DNA of 64,000 bases, taken from positions 116,900,930 to 116,964,929 of the forward strand of contig OX352762.1 of assembly GCA_947095585.1 (NCBI GenBank). The letters run 5' to 3'. Of this stretch, positions 11,655 to 23,690 are shown one piece after another. The position numbers and the translations under genes are program-made. A model generated the notes under the pieces. The model did no database searches. It worked only from the letters and a program-made list of their open reading frames with translations, and was not told the origin of the DNA. Position 1 is the stretch's first letter; each line of letters starts with the position of its first letter. Source of the DNA: Nephrocerus scutellatus (Eukaryota; Arthropoda; Insecta; Diptera; Pipunculidae).

Positions 11655-12393
11655 CGTGAACACCGCCAACATATGGCATATTTCCACGGTCCTCTTCGGA
11701 CACGGATTACTTATACGACAATCACCGTCCATCTTAGACAGGTGTGCTAGTAATAACTCACTGGTTAGAGCAGGATCTACTAAGATCCTTGCCTATCTTT
11801 GGTTTACGACAACTGGTTGAGATTTGCAACTCCACAGAGAGCACATCATCGCACCTAGTCACCGATGAACCACGGGTGCCCCTGATGTTACCAATGCTAG
11901 CGCTCTACCCGCATTTGGGTAGTAAACTACCAGCCACTACGTAGGTCAAGCCCAGAACGAAACTGGGTCCTCAACCAAAAGTAGGCCCAGACTCAGCTAA
12001 CCTCCAAGGAGATCAACCTCACCTGTGGGCGGAACCAACTCCCGTAGTAACTACGCGACCTTGGTCAGATCTAACATCAAAAGCCTCAGCTCGTTCAGTA
12101 TGAGTGCCTGGGCGAAGCAAACCTAACCCTGGCAGCACATCGTCCGGAGCCTCGAATCCCATCATTTGTCACTAGGATAGCACGCTATCCTAGCCCACTC
12201 AGGATAGAAACTATCCCAGGCACATCACGGTCCTGCAGTGTACGACTAGGCTGCTAAATACGAAGACAGTGCCCATTCTAGACATTGTAAGTAATCGCAG
12301 CCTTGCCCTATTTATCTGCCGAGTTTTACCAAGTATCAAACCCATCGAAAAGTAAGATACAGCGGTTTCCTCGGGGAAGCAAACTGTTGGAGA
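11655..12393 (-). repeat. Unclassified interspersed element X, copy A
   Basis: About 739 bp that matches 42154-42896 in reverse orientation over its whole length, with point changes and small indels. Shared landmarks include TGTCTTCGTATTTAGCAG, CACTGCAGGACCGT, GTGCTGCCAGGGTTAG, CTGAACGAGCTGAGGC, GGGCTTGACCTACGTAGTGG, and TATGTTGGCGGTGTTCACG near the end. It contains a perfect hairpin, CTAGGATAG-CACG-CTATCCTAG, at about 12173-12198. No reading frame common to both copies was seen, and there are no terminal inverted repeats, poly(A) or tRNA boxes. The other copy sits inside a mariner transposase with an 8-bp target duplication, so the unit is mobile. Confidence 0.75.
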
Positions 12394-12659
12394 ATCACTT
12401 TCACACTCAGGTTGCGGCAATACATCGTTATGTAAGGAAACTGAAGGTAACAACTAATAAACTAGCCGGCTAGTAGTGTCTGCAATAGAATTGTGTATCT
12501 TCTTGCACAGTAGGAATGTTTGACCCTTACAAGTAATATTAAAAACACTGAAGAAATGTTCAAGACGGGAAAATCGAGTTGGAATTATTCCATTTGGTCT
12601 ATGAGAACTCCACTTGAAGTGGTTCGTAAATTTTTAATATGATATGATTTATCCTCTAA

Positions 12660-13338
12660 AGTTGAAGTCGTTTATTAATTCTCTATATTAACTTCGCGTC
12701 CGGATGTGTTTGTTTAAGGCCACCGATAAACATTAACGCTCGTTTTTGTGTTCTATCTAGCAGAAGCAAGATAGTCTTAGGCGCACCTAACAAGATATGA
12801 CAATCGTACTTATGTTTGTGGCGAATTGACGCATTGTAAATAGTAGCCAGATCGGTGGGCATGAAATATTTCTTACATTGTGATAAAAAACCTAAATATT
12901 TCACAGCATTTTAAGCGACGGTGGATATGTAGGCATTTTAATGGAAGCATGCCGTTAACGTACACACAGACAATGGCTAGTTTTTCGAGAGTAGGGGCCC
13001 AGGTCGGAATTCAACGCACTTAACGTACGTAGTTGTTTGAGTTCCACATGAGAACGGGGGGGGACGTTCATTAAATTTTAAAGGGGAAGCTGAGAGCTCT
13101 GTCGTCAGCAAAAGAATGAATTGGATTAGAAGTAATGGACAAGAGATCACTAAATAAGAAAGATTGTCGGGGACACAACCGAGCCTTGAGGAACGTCAGC
13201 ATTTATGTAATGTATTTCATACTTGAAACCGTCCAAGATAACTTGGATTGAGCGGTCCAAAAGATAGATTCTAAACCAATGAAGCAGTTTTTCATGGACT
13301 CTATGAACAAGCATTTTGTTTAAAAGAGCTTGGGATGA
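12660..13338 (-). mobile_element. Jockey-clade LINE, 3' part of interrupted copy
   Basis: Minus-strand reverse transcriptase fragments in order: HRVHEKLLHWFRIYLLDRSI and NADVPQGSVVSPTIF (13310-13150), then a thumb and C-terminal region KYLGFLSQCKKYFMPTDLAT and LDRTQKRALMFIGG (12904-12683). It is collinear with the better copy at 20396-21560. The matching 5' part continues at 14141-14460, so this copy is split by the element at 13340-14140. Confidence 0.8.
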
Positions 13339-13339
13339 T

Positions 13340-14140
13340 CGTCTAGCTTTAAAAAAGGTAAATCTGATGGACTGTGGAAACTGGTGTGGTCTATCCGTTT
13401 TACCGGCCGTAATAATAGCTAGAATCATATTAGACCGCGTAAAGGAGCCTTTAGATTCAACACTCGACGTCGAATAGGAAGGCTTTTGCTCTGGATCTTC
13501 TTGCATCGATCACATAAACACCTTGGGATTTATAATAGAACAATGCGTCGAGTACAGATCTCCGCTACATCTACTGTTCATTAATTTCGCGAAAGCTACT
13601 TTTGAAAGCTTAAATCGAGATGCTATCTGGATGGCCCTGCACACGAGGGGTATCCCAGAAAATTTTTAGGTATTATCAAAGCTACATACGAAGGAAGTAA
13701 ATGTCACGTCATAGGCAACGGTAAGGTTTCCGAGGAATTTGAAGTCCAAAGTAGAGTACGTAGGGGGGGGGGGGGGCATACTATCACCGCTGTTATTCCT
13801 GGTGGTCATCAGCGATGTACTCCGTGCAGCACTGACGGTAGGCAACATTGGACTTCGATGGACTATGACAATTTACCTTAAACATCTAGACTACGCTGAC
13901 GATGTTTGCCTGCTCTTACATCGGATAAAGGACCGTCATATGATGGCCAAAAATCTAGAAACCGAAGCAAACAAAGTGGGGCTCAAGATAAACACTGCCA
14001 AAACAAAAGCCCTGAGCACTTCTAACACCCGCTCTCAACGCAACATTGCTGGACAGGTAGTCGAAAAAGTTGACAACTTTCTATACCGAGGAAGTGTGGT
14101 CTCGGCTGATCGCGGTGGCACCGGAAAAAAAATAGAACTA
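13340..14140 (+). mobile_element. LINE reverse transcriptase fragment nested in the jockey copy
   Basis: Plus-strand reverse transcriptase with SSCIDHINTLGFIIEQCVEY (about 13505-13560), DAIWMALHTRGIPENF, ILSPLLFLVVISDVLRAAL (13780-13835), HLDYADDVCLLLHRIKD with an intact YADD box (13880-13935), GLKINTAKTKALS and a thumb-like NFLYRGSVVSADRGGT (14080-14125). Frameshifts occur upstream of 13740, and a G-run at 13767-13776 shifts one of them. Related wording is found on the minus strand at 19620-20395. The clade is not assigned with confidence. Confidence 0.75.
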
Positions 14141-14460
14141 TCGGGTGCAACAGCTTTGCTTTCACCAAATTGATGCAAAGATCAGTTCTACTGTTGGTTA
14201 GATATCCCATCTACCACCACCATGAAATCCGTACTGCCGGTCACTAAGAATTTCGTTATTTCCAAGATATTTATTGAGATGATAATGGATCGGCGTTTCC
14301 ATGACTTCGGAAAAAATGGATGCCACAGCACTTACATCCATGAGAAAGGGGAAGACGGCTCGCCTTTTTTGGGTATAGGCTGGATGAGGGCTTACTCAAT
14401 GGCAACGTTAGCTTGGAAGAGCAACACTTCAGAACTAATCGGGAATATTTTTTGTCTCCA
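14141..14460 (-). mobile_element. Jockey-clade LINE, 5' part of interrupted copy
   Basis: Matches 21215-21560 on the same strand: GGTGCAACAGCTTTGCTTTC, then an ACTGCCGGT block and the YRPIAL-region equivalents. It is the 5' continuation of the fragment at 12660-13338. About 30 bp of the host element are missing at the insertion point. Confidence 0.75.
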
Positions 14461-16200
14461 GTTTTTGCGATTAGAGAATTTACATGAAAATAATTTTTAT
14501 GGTTTGATTTTTTGTTTAAATCAAAAATTGATTTTAAATCAAGTTTTCGATGTACAAGTGGTGCAGTGTGGAACAATCAATTTTACCTATCAAGAGATTA
14601 TGTATGTCAGCTTACTGAATGCTTTCAAATAATCACCTTCCTTACGCTAAATTACCTAATCTATCATTCGGTACGCGGATACATAAGTTAATGACTATCG
14701 CGCTCTAGGGGGATTATTATTATTTGTTTGGCCTTAAACGCCATGTCTATTTGCTGCATACCTAGTGGCTATTGAACATTCTCCAAATGAGAAGTCGAGT
14801 CAAAATATACAACAACACCAACAACATAGGGAATTACATAATATAATAATTACTTGCAGCCTTTCTAAAACTTTTCGGTTATAAATAAATCTTGCATTTT
14901 TGAGGAATCCTCGTTAAATTTATTGCAATTTGGATTTATGATTAGCTGGCTGTGAAGATGACAACACTCACACTTCTGTGGCGACAAATGATTTACAACA
15001 AAAATCCAATAAAAAATTTTTTATATACTCGTAGTCAATTTGGAAGCTGTGATATTACAGTAGGATCCAAATGTCAATACCATCATCAGACATTCATTTT
15101 TTTAATGGTGCATTTGGTAAATTGTAAAGTTTCCAATGGACAATTTGTGTTATTTTTATCTGCAGAGTTGTCCAACTCAGTAGTAAAAGCGTACAACATC
15201 CGAAATCCTCTTTAAGTATTAATCGGTATTCATTGGATTTGCGTTAATTCACTTACCAGCGCTGGTATAGGTAGCACTTCTGCACACTCTGTTCCAAGTG
15301 TTGTATTGTATCTGAACGCAGAAGACAAGCCAAGGAAGCTGTCGTCGTAAAACCTCGCAAAAGTTATCTCAAAGCGATGTTTGACGATAGGCTATACAAG
15401 CTGTACAGTTAATTATGATGTTGGCCAGATAACGCAGATTCGTATGGCCGTCGGATGAATTTGCGTTGACAAAGCACAATGGTGAATTATCGAACATGTC
15501 CGATTGGTGGACATTAAACTTTTCCGCGAAATTATGTTGCTGAGAGTTTTTTTTTTGCCTCACCAAAAGACGCGACATATCAACGCTTGGTGTATGTAGC
15601 CTGGTGTTGATACTCGTAATCTGTGATCATTTCATCAAAACTTGTTCAACGAATTTTTCATATATCCATTACATGGCAGATGAACTGCGAATGAAAGTGA
15701 TGTAATATATTACACAGTTGTTGCTGAGGATATAATGACACCCAACAAGGCGACCAGGAAGACAATTGTCAGCAACAAACTTGTGATTTTTTGTAAGCGT
15801 ACATATTTTCAGCAGTTAGGCAGGCAGGCGGGCAGACATCAGGCAATCACCACCACCAAGCAGGGAAATAATTAAACGTTTCTTTATCTATTTAGCTTTT
15901 TTGCAGTCATAGAAATAGTAATTGAAGCTGTAACCGCTGCTTTTAGTTGAATACGTCAGCTGCGTACGGTGCTGGCGATAAGTATCGGCATCTAAGACGC
16001 AGATAATTCCCAATTCTGCAATCACAAATTGGCAATTTTCACGCTCTCGAATTTAAAAATTCTTCCTACATACCTGCACCTTCATCATCTTTTGAAAAAT
16101 TCCAAAAGCATGCTGCAATGAACAATCCAAGGTAAACCGTGCAGAAAGCATATCATGTGATGAAGCATAGGTCGAATTTTTTTTATCAGATACTAGCTGT
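14461..16200. other. Gene-free AT-rich stretch
   Basis: No known gene. A minus-strand open frame of 69 codons at 15369-15578 (FNVHQSDMFDNSPLCFVNAN...) reads more protein-like than most chance frames here but matches no family I recognise. Confidence 0.35.
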
Positions 16201-16204
16201 TCAT

Positions 16205-16345
16205 ATGAACACTTCACATGAACACCCGTCTTTCTTTTACCACTATGGGATGGGGAGTGTAGTATACCCCACCCGGCAGTAATATACATTTAAAATTCAA
16301 ATTAAAAAATCAAATTAAATTTCATAAAAGTCGGTCTGTAAATGT
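16205..16345. repeat. Short dispersed repeat, left member
   Basis: Shares CACCCG-CAGTAATATACATT, AAATTTCATAAAA-CGGT and TGTAAATGTGGCT-like blocks in order with 16680-16770. The two members flank the SINE relic at 16378-16602. Confidence 0.5.
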
Positions 16346-16377
16346 GGCTGATATTAATATTTTACATCCCCCTCCCC

Positions 16378-16602
16378 AGAGTGGTTCTAGAGGTAAGTGC
16401 GTTGGACTTCTGAACAGGAGGTTCGTGATTCAAATCCTAAAAACACCAAAAAAGTATTTTTTACGGTCTTTCCTTTAATGAAGGTCTGGCAAACTTTGGA
16501 GAGTAATAACTAATAACTGTAATGTATAGCTTCTAAAATCGCCTTTTGGATATCTTTGAATTGTAGGTCCTTTCATTTATGTACAAAAATATAACACAAA
16601 TG
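16378..16602 (+). mobile_element. tRNA-derived SINE, old diverged copy
   Basis: Aligns with the SINE at 63671 from the box B region (GGAGGTTCGTGATTCAAATCC) through AGTATTTTTTACGG, GAGAGTAATAAC, AATTGTAGGTCC and AACACAAATG. Box A is poorly conserved and the 3' tail is missing, so it is old. Confidence 0.7.
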
Positions 16603-16629
16603 TTACGCCAAATACTTATATTTTTATCT

Positions 16630-16790
16630 CCCCCAGGGAGTGTTAAGGAGGATTGGTTTACTAAGCCTATAACCTGCTATAGCCCAAAACCTTCCCCCAC
16701 CCGTCATTAATATACATTGGAAATTTCATAAAAACAGGTTGGCAAATGTGAGTTTCCATAAATAACAAACAAATACATTTCATTTTGTAT
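16630..16790. repeat. Short dispersed repeat, right member
   Basis: Second copy of the block at 16205-16345, with ACCCGTCATTAATATACATT and AAATTTCATAAAAACAGGTT. Confidence 0.5.
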
Positions 16791-16869
16791 CACGTTTTTT
16801 GATGGATGATTAGTTACCCCCAGCCTGTCCATTATCATGAACAATTAACTAGAGGTTTATGAAATTTGG

Positions 16870-17600
16870 TTCCTTCAAAGGAAGGTTGGCGCGAGGCCAA
16901 TAACCTCGACCCTAAAAAATTTTTTAAAACGGAACTCAAAATCAGCCTCGGATACACTGATGAACGACGACGACCACGGCAACGATTTAAGAATTTACTC
17001 ATGGAACGTACGCTCACTGTGTAGAGCTTGATCTCTTGTCTAAATAGAATGCTGACATAACAGCAATCAAGGAGATGCGGTGGATAGGAAATGGTGTCTT
17101 ACAAAAATCAGAATATGACATATATTACAGCTGTCATGTGCTCGGGGTGGGGTTTCTAGTCAGAAAAAGAATGAAATGCACCGTTATCGGCTTTAGAGCA
17201 ATAATTGAACGGCTATGCACCCTTCGCGTGCGAGGCAGATTTAAAAACATAAGCCTCATAAACGTTCACGCACCTACAGAGGATTCCCCAGATGATGAAA
17301 AAGAAGAATTCTTTGAATCAATCGAACGGAGCAGGAATGGAGCCTTCTGTAGATGTAAAAATCATTCTGGGGGATATGAATACTAAAATAGGTAGGGAGC
17401 CAGTACTCAGGCAGTACATTGGCATCCATAGCTTACACGAGAACACTAATAACAATGGACAACGAGTCATAGAGATGGCAGAAAGCAATAATTTGGTCGT
17501 TGCGAGTACAAGGTTTGCGCGTAAAAGTATCCACAAAGCCACCTGGGTATCTGCTGATGGAGACACGCATTGTGTGTGTTATTTTCGCACAGATTTTAAA
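16870..17600 (+). mobile_element. RTE-clade LINE endonuclease fragment, copy 3
   Basis: Plus-strand endonuclease domain. In order: LKISLGYTD start region, EMRWIGNGVLQKSEYDIYYS (17070-17130), GVGFLVRKRMK, FKNISLINVHAPTEDSPDDE (17240-17300), then in the next frame VKIILGDMNTKIGREPV (17355-17405), SLHENTNNNGQRVIEMA and IHKATWVSADGDTH (17530-17570). The ILGDMN and IHKATW motifs are catalytic-core landmarks of these endonucleases. One frameshift near 17300 and the absence of any following reverse transcriptase make it a truncated copy. It is the best-preserved endonuclease of this family in the window. Confidence 0.85.
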
Positions 17601-17631
17601 GCCATATTCGTAAGACGGATTAAGAAGCCTT

Positions 17632-17702
17632 TCATGACAGTTATTATTTCAGGAATGTTTGTCGACACTCGCGAGAGATGGGACCGTTTTTTTTGTGGTT
17701 TC
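17632..17702 (-). mobile_element. SINE fragment
   Basis: The minus strand reads ...AAACGGTCCCATCTCTCGCGAG, GTCGACAAACATTCC, AATAATAACTGTCATGAAAG, matching the central body of the SINE family. Ends are missing. Confidence 0.6.
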
Positions 17703-19619
17703 TCAATAAATTAAAATTAAATTAAAAGTAAATTAAAATTGCGAACCTTCCGCACAGTTGTCCCCATCCATACATGTTACAAAAGTAACTTTTTGATACA
17801 ACTTCACTGTCACAGGCGGTTAAACCACATTGAATTCTTAAATCTAACCAATTGGGCTTAAAGCGACTTCACCAAGTATCTCTCACAGTCAAATTGTAAA
17901 TTAAAAACTTTGTTCAGTAGCCTTTGCAGTAATGTAAAACGCATTAAAAAACTAAGAAAATATGTTTTTACTGCAGACGTTGGTACAATTGGTAATTATT
18001 TTTTAATATCATGTACTTTGTGTAACACAAAACTCTTTTCTGAAACCTCGTCTTTGTGGCGATAGAGCATAATTAGGGGATTAGTTCTAGTTTCCAATCG
18101 GTTTGTCCAACATAGAAGTTAACTTTAATGGTTAACGATTAAGTTTACTACTTTGTAGTCAATTGTAATTCACACTCAGATGCAATTTTTCATCCAAATC
18201 GTGGTCGATTTACTAAATATTAGTTACAACTCTTGCCACTACATTATATGCAAGCACTAACCTGCATATTTTTGATAGTAATTAATAGGTTTAGATTTTA
18301 ATTGTAAACAAATTGTAATATCCCAGATTACAAATAATTATTGCTTTTGCTACTTTGGATCAGCATGAGGTTGCTTGGCGTATACGGTGCGGCTTTCGCG
18401 AAGTTTTTAAATAATATACTAGTTAATCAAACGAAACAATGTCATTTACCCTAACGGTTCGAGTAGGATAAAATTGATGAATATGAAGAACTGATAACAA
18501 TGTAAGATCGAATATGTGATCGATGCCTTTCTCTTACTTCACCCGAAATACGCGAGTTTGAGTCTTATCATACACCTTTTTTTGGTATTTCCATAGCTTA
18601 TTTGTCGACTCATCAACCGCTTCAAAATCCAGTCCTCTGGAATTTAATCGCCCGTGGCATGGTTACGCGAGATAATGTCTGCTTGTTGATGGTAACTGTT
18701 TCTGCTTTTGGTTTTCTTGACCAGGACCTGACATCATCGTGTCCAGTCAAGTTGATTTGTGCAAATCGCGCACAGACCATCTTTCTCTTCTGTGGGTACT
18801 CGTATCTTCGTCACAGTCATTATGTTGAAGCAATGTATATTGGATAAACAAACAACCGAGTCGAGCCAGCTTGTGTCATAATCAATGTTCACAGTTCAAA
18901 CTTTGCTTCGTACAGCAGCAACAACAACGATAGACAATATGGAGACTATCGCTGCCGATGGGTACAACAATGACGATTCGAAAGGAGGAAGCTAACACTT
19001 GATGATTATATTCCCGGCGTTTGCTATGTGTCTGCTGGATCTTCTTCTTCTATTTAGAGAGGATCGCGGACGAATGGTCATTTGTGGTGGGGAACATGGC
19101 GCTGATCGTGGCTGATTATAACACAAAAAAAATTTATAAAAAAAACTGGTTGATTGGATTATCAAATAAATATAATTTGGAAAAGAAAAAGTGAAAGAAA
19201 CCTTTCCTATGGATGAAGTTTGGCCATAAGAAAAGACAAACTGCAAGTTGCAATGGAAATCGTATCATTAAATTGATCAAGCTATTACCTGGGCGCGTAC
19301 ATTTTGTAATCACTACATTACGTTAGTATATCTTCATAGACAGAGAGAATTACAACATTGGCTCAATTTGGAATATTTCATAATTTTCTGAAATTTTTTA
19401 TCATAGGATAGGCAATTGAATCATGAGACAGTATTGTATTTCTATTTGGCAATATATCTTTATTGTTAAGTATGTAATTTGACGTTTTTTTGGTGTTCAT
19501 GAACTGAACCCATACCTACCAAAAAAAAAAGTAAGGCGCCATATGGAAAAAACGTTACACTATCGTTACTTTCATCGTTTAAATGTTTTCTACTTTTACT
19601 TATATTTTGTTTCCACTTG
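17703..19619. other. Gene-free AT-rich stretch
   Basis: Nothing supported. Small open frames at 18602-18847 (plus) and 18992-19246 (minus) show no family signature. Confidence 0.4.
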
Positions 19620-20395
19620 TGAATCCTAGGGCTCTTCTATGCCTGCGCGGCAACATGTACGGTTCATGACAATGAGCTCCAACTTTTCTTAAATTGCCGT
19701 GACTCTTTCTCTACTATTCTGAGCCATCTATTTCTCGATCGACTCGGTCTTCTACCATCTTGTGATAACGGATTCGCCTTTTTGAAGTGCATGACAAATC
19801 CACTGACACTTCCGTGGTTGGATGGTTGTGACTGTTAGTTCCTGACCCGCTCTCTGGTAAAGATCTTCGTTAGAGATACGATCAGACCAGATAGCCCTTG
19901 AGATGTTTCCTAGGCACTTTAACGAACGTTTGTAGTTTTTGTAATAGAAGCGGTCACCTTTGAAGTGACATCATTTCAAACGCAGCCTTTGCTTTGTCGA
20001 TTCTTTTGACAATATCCGGTTCGATTCTACCTTCGGTCAAGACAATACTTTTAAGATTTTGGAATCTTCTTACTCTCTCTATTGGTTATCCAGGAATGCT
20101 AACTTGAGTTAATGAGTTAGTACTGAGATTGATGATTTTGGTTTTGACATTATTAATCTTCAACCTTACGAGATTTGCCTCCCTTTACACACTTGTTGTC
20201 ATTTGGTGCAAATTAATAATCCTATGAGAGAGTAAATAAATGTTGTCAGCATGGTCCAGATGATTGACTTAAGATGCAACAGTTCACTGAATTCCTCCGT
20301 TTCCAGTATCACAATATCCAATATCCAAAATCACATCGCTAATCAGCAATAAAAAAGTATCGGCGATGGAATGCAACCTTGCCGGAACCCATTTA
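19620..20395 (-). mobile_element. LINE reverse transcriptase C-terminal relic
   Basis: Minus strand from 20395: a NGFRQGCIPSPILFLLLISDVI-like block (the last residues split by changes), a region corresponding to YADD followed by LHQMTTSVKREANLVRLKIN (about 20230-20150), INLSTNSLTQVSIPG, a thumb equivalent FQNLKSIVLTEGRIEP, and a C-terminal DRVDREIDGSE-like stretch near 19740. The order matches the nested plus-strand fragment at 13340-14140, so both probably come from one family. Many stops. Confidence 0.6.
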
Positions 20396-21560
20396 GGATC
20401 TCTTATATCTCTGACAACTTTCTTTTATTGATTTCGCTATATCTGCATCACCGATAAGTTTTATCACGCGGTTTTGTATTCTATATAGCTGATGCAAAGT
20501 AGTTTTAGGCGCACCAGGCCAGATATGGCAATTGTACTCAAGTTTAGGTCGAATAAAAACCTTGTATATAGTAGCCAGATCAGAGGTGATGAAATATTTC
20601 TTGCACCGGGCTAGAAAACCTAAACATTTCACAACATTTTTGGCGACGGTAAATACTTTGTGGTCATTTCAACGAAGATTGTCGTTAACGCACATACCGA
20701 GAATTGCGAGATTTTCAGTTTCCTCGATGCAAGTGCCATTCATGGATAATGGCATGGGATTTAGGATTCGCTTAGACAATAGGAGACAGCATTGGGTTTT
20801 GGAAGCGTTAAATTATACTCGATTAATTTCTCCCCATTGTATTATGCTGCCAAGGTCAGAATGTGACGTGCTTAACATACGTAGTTGTTTGAGTTCCACA
20901 TGAGAAGTGGAGGGACGTTCCTTAAACTTATATAAGAGGCTGAGAGTGCTGTCATCAGCGAAATAGTGAATTGGATTAGAAGTCACAGATAGGAGGTCAG
21001 TAATACAAAAATGAAGAAGAGTGTCGGGGACAAAACAGAGCCCTGGGGAACACCAGCGTTTAAGTTATGATCTTTAGACTTGAAACCGTCCAATACAACT
21101 TGAATTGAGCGGTCCAAAAGATAGCTTCTAATCCAGTAAAGCAATTTATCATCAATCACGCATTTTTGACAAAAGAGTTTGATACATAACTCTGTCAAAT
21201 GTCTTGAAATATCGAGTGCAACAGCTTTGCTTTCTCCAAATTGATGCAAAGATCGGTTCCACAGTCCGGTGAGATATATGTACCATCAAATCACCGGTAG
21301 AACGTTGCCCATGGAATCCATACTGCCGGTTACTAAGGATTTCGTTGGTTTCAAGATATTTATTGAGTTGAAAAACAGCGCTTCCATGACCTTGGAAAGA
21401 ATGGATGTAAGTGCTATGGGTCGGTACGAAGAAGGAGACGACGGCTCGCCTTTCGGGAAGGATCCAGAAGAATAGGATAGATGGAAAAGCTTACGCAATG
21501 GTTATGCCAGCTTGGAAGAACACCCCTTTAGAGCTATTGATTAAATACCATCTGGCCCAG
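20396..21560 (-). mobile_element. Jockey-clade LINE reverse transcriptase copy
   Basis: The most complete jockey-type copy here. Minus strand: SSYRPIALTSILSKVMEALF (about 21445-21385), a stretch with CVIDDKLLYWIRSYLLDRSI and LNAGVPQGSVLSPTLFFIF (21160-21010), a FADDS-type catalytic box near 20960, then KCLGFLARCKKYFITSDLAT and FIRPKLEYNCHIWPGAPKTT (20630-20480). Frames are broken in several places and the 5' half with endonuclease is missing. Collinear relics lie at 12660-14460 (interrupted) and 63505-64000. Confidence 0.85.
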
Positions 21561-21639
21561 CGGATTTGTGAGTGCAACTGCACTGCACAGACTTTTAAAT
21601 AAGAGCGTCCTGAATTATTATTAGACGCTGAATTATTAG

Positions 21640-23690
21640 GGTGCTGGGGAGACGTACGAGTGATTTTCTTACCAAAGGCAGGGAAGAAATCCCCCGAGAA
21701 TACAAGGTCTTACAGGCCTATTAGCCTCATATCATTTATTCTCAAAGACATGGATAAAATTTTTTGGTCACTACATAAGATCTAAAATACTCCAACCGAA
21801 TCCATTTAACCCCAGCCAACACGCATATTAGACTGGAAAATCAACAGAAACAGCACTTCATGAGCTGACAACCGAAATCGAAGACACCTATCCTCCTCTA
21901 TCATAGGATGGGTCATGTGCATGCTAGGGGTAAGAAAATTCGGGTCTCGTTTGGTGACGAAACCATCACAATAGCGGCAATAAGAGGCTGCCCACAAGGA
22001 GGCGTTCTATCACCACTCTTGTGGCTACTGGTGATGGATCAGTTGCTTGACAGGCTTAAGAGTAACCTTATCACAAACATTAGCCATGCGGATGATCTAG
22101 TCCTAATGGTCCGAGGTGAATTCGAAAGCACGATAACAGATCGCATGCAATTCGCTCTCAAAAAAGTAAAATTGTGCTGGGAAGTGCACTTAAGTGTCAA
22201 CCCAGACAAAAAAGTATGCACTGTTTTCACAAAAAGAAAGAGCATAACTCTTCCCGCCCTAAGATTCCAAGGCAAAATACTCCAAATAATGCCGAAATCC
22301 AAATACCTGGGGGTCATGTTTGATCAAACACTAACATGGAACTCCCATATATCATAAATCACCAACAAAGCTTACTTCACTTGTCAACGCATGTTCAGTA
22401 AACCGTGGGGAGTAAACCCGCAAGTTACTCTATGGCTATACCAAAGCATTATCATACCCTTGCTTACATACGCAGCCCTGATATGGTGGCCAAAAACAGT
22501 AAAATTCAAAGACTAATATGTCTTAGTGCAATAGGTGCTATCAAGACTTGCCCAACAGCAGAACTAGAAAAACTACTAGGACTCACACCACTTCACTTGC
22601 ACATCAAAAGCGAAGCGGGTGCAAGAGCCATTGAATTCAAGGTAACTAGCCAACTCAAAGTCAATAGACCAGGACATACAAGCATCATCACCAAAATCAA
22701 CTTCGAAAGCGTAATTGTCCTCCAATCAGACTAAATGATAAAAACAACTAATTTCCAAAGGAACTTCTCAGTAAGAGTACCGGACCGTTATTTAGTTGAA
22801 AATATCATAAATAACCACCCCAATCATGCATCTATCTGGTACACAGACGGATCTAAAACAAACTCAGGAACAGGGGCAGAAGTATTGGGACCCAGAAACA
22901 CATTACGAATACCCCTAGGAGAATCCCCAACCGTTTTCCAATAGCATTAGAAGCCTGCAGCACATTAGAATGCAATAAGAAAAAATATAGAAGAACCGAG
23001 ATCTATATGATCTCCGATAGCCAGGCCGCTCTGCTAGCGCTAAAAGGCCTAGTTTTCAATTCAAGAACAACGTGGAGATGCTACTGCCATCTAAACGAAC
23101 TGGCCAAAACCAACAAGATCATCCTGATGTGTTCTACAGGCCATTCAGGCAGCAGACCTCTGCGCAAGAGGAGTCGCGAAAGAGACCTTCACTGGTCCCG
23201 AGCCAAGCATTACCTACAGCAAGAGCCACCTCAAAAACAAGATAAGAGTGGGCAAATAACCCCATCGAGGCTGAATGGGAATCATCAACTACAATGAAAC
23301 GAACCAAAAAGCTTCTCAAATACAACATTAAAAACACAAAGAAAGCAATCACGTTAAACCGACAAACACCCTTGTCTGGTACATGACGGGACATGGCCCA
23401 TTTAATGGCCAATTAACGAAAATGGGGAAATCCTATACTGCCGCTTTTGCGGGGAGGCAGCGAGAACACATACTTTTTATATGTGATGCCCTCACCCGAA
23501 AAAGACTCCAATACCTCAAGGCTCACACAGTTCTATGGTAGAATGCCATATCGACCTGGCAGATATATAAGCATTCATAAAAGGAATAACCCATTACATA
23601 ATGTGGTAGACATCTGGGATGCACAATAGACCTTAAGGTCGCAGTGCACAAGGCTTACCAGCCCACCATCAATAATAATAATATTTATTA
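21640..23690 (+). mobile_element. LOA-like non-LTR retrotransposon, family L2, longest copy
   Basis: Contains, in order: a reverse transcriptase start (FLPKAGKKSPENTRSYRPIS, 21668-21725), GCPQGGVLSPLLWLLVMDQL (21989-22045), the catalytic box SHADDLVLMVRG with Y changed to H (22083-22115), a thumb KSKYLGVMFDQTLTWNSHIS (22295-22357), a LEKLLGLTPLHLHIKSEAG linker (22565-22620), an RNase H start WYTDGSKTNSGTGAEV (22838-22890), MISDSQAALLALKGL (23007-23050) and a C-terminal tail with cysteine-containing blocks (CRFCGEAA-type, 23440-23460). Ends with GCACAATAGACCTTAAGGTC near 23620 and an AAT-type tail (23670-23690). Several frameshifts; the catalytic Y-to-H change also argues it is dead. Confidence 0.85.

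Noticed and set aside
14952..15215. An 87-codon plus-strand open frame
   Set aside because: AT-rich, no domain or codon bias; length is expected by chance in this composition.
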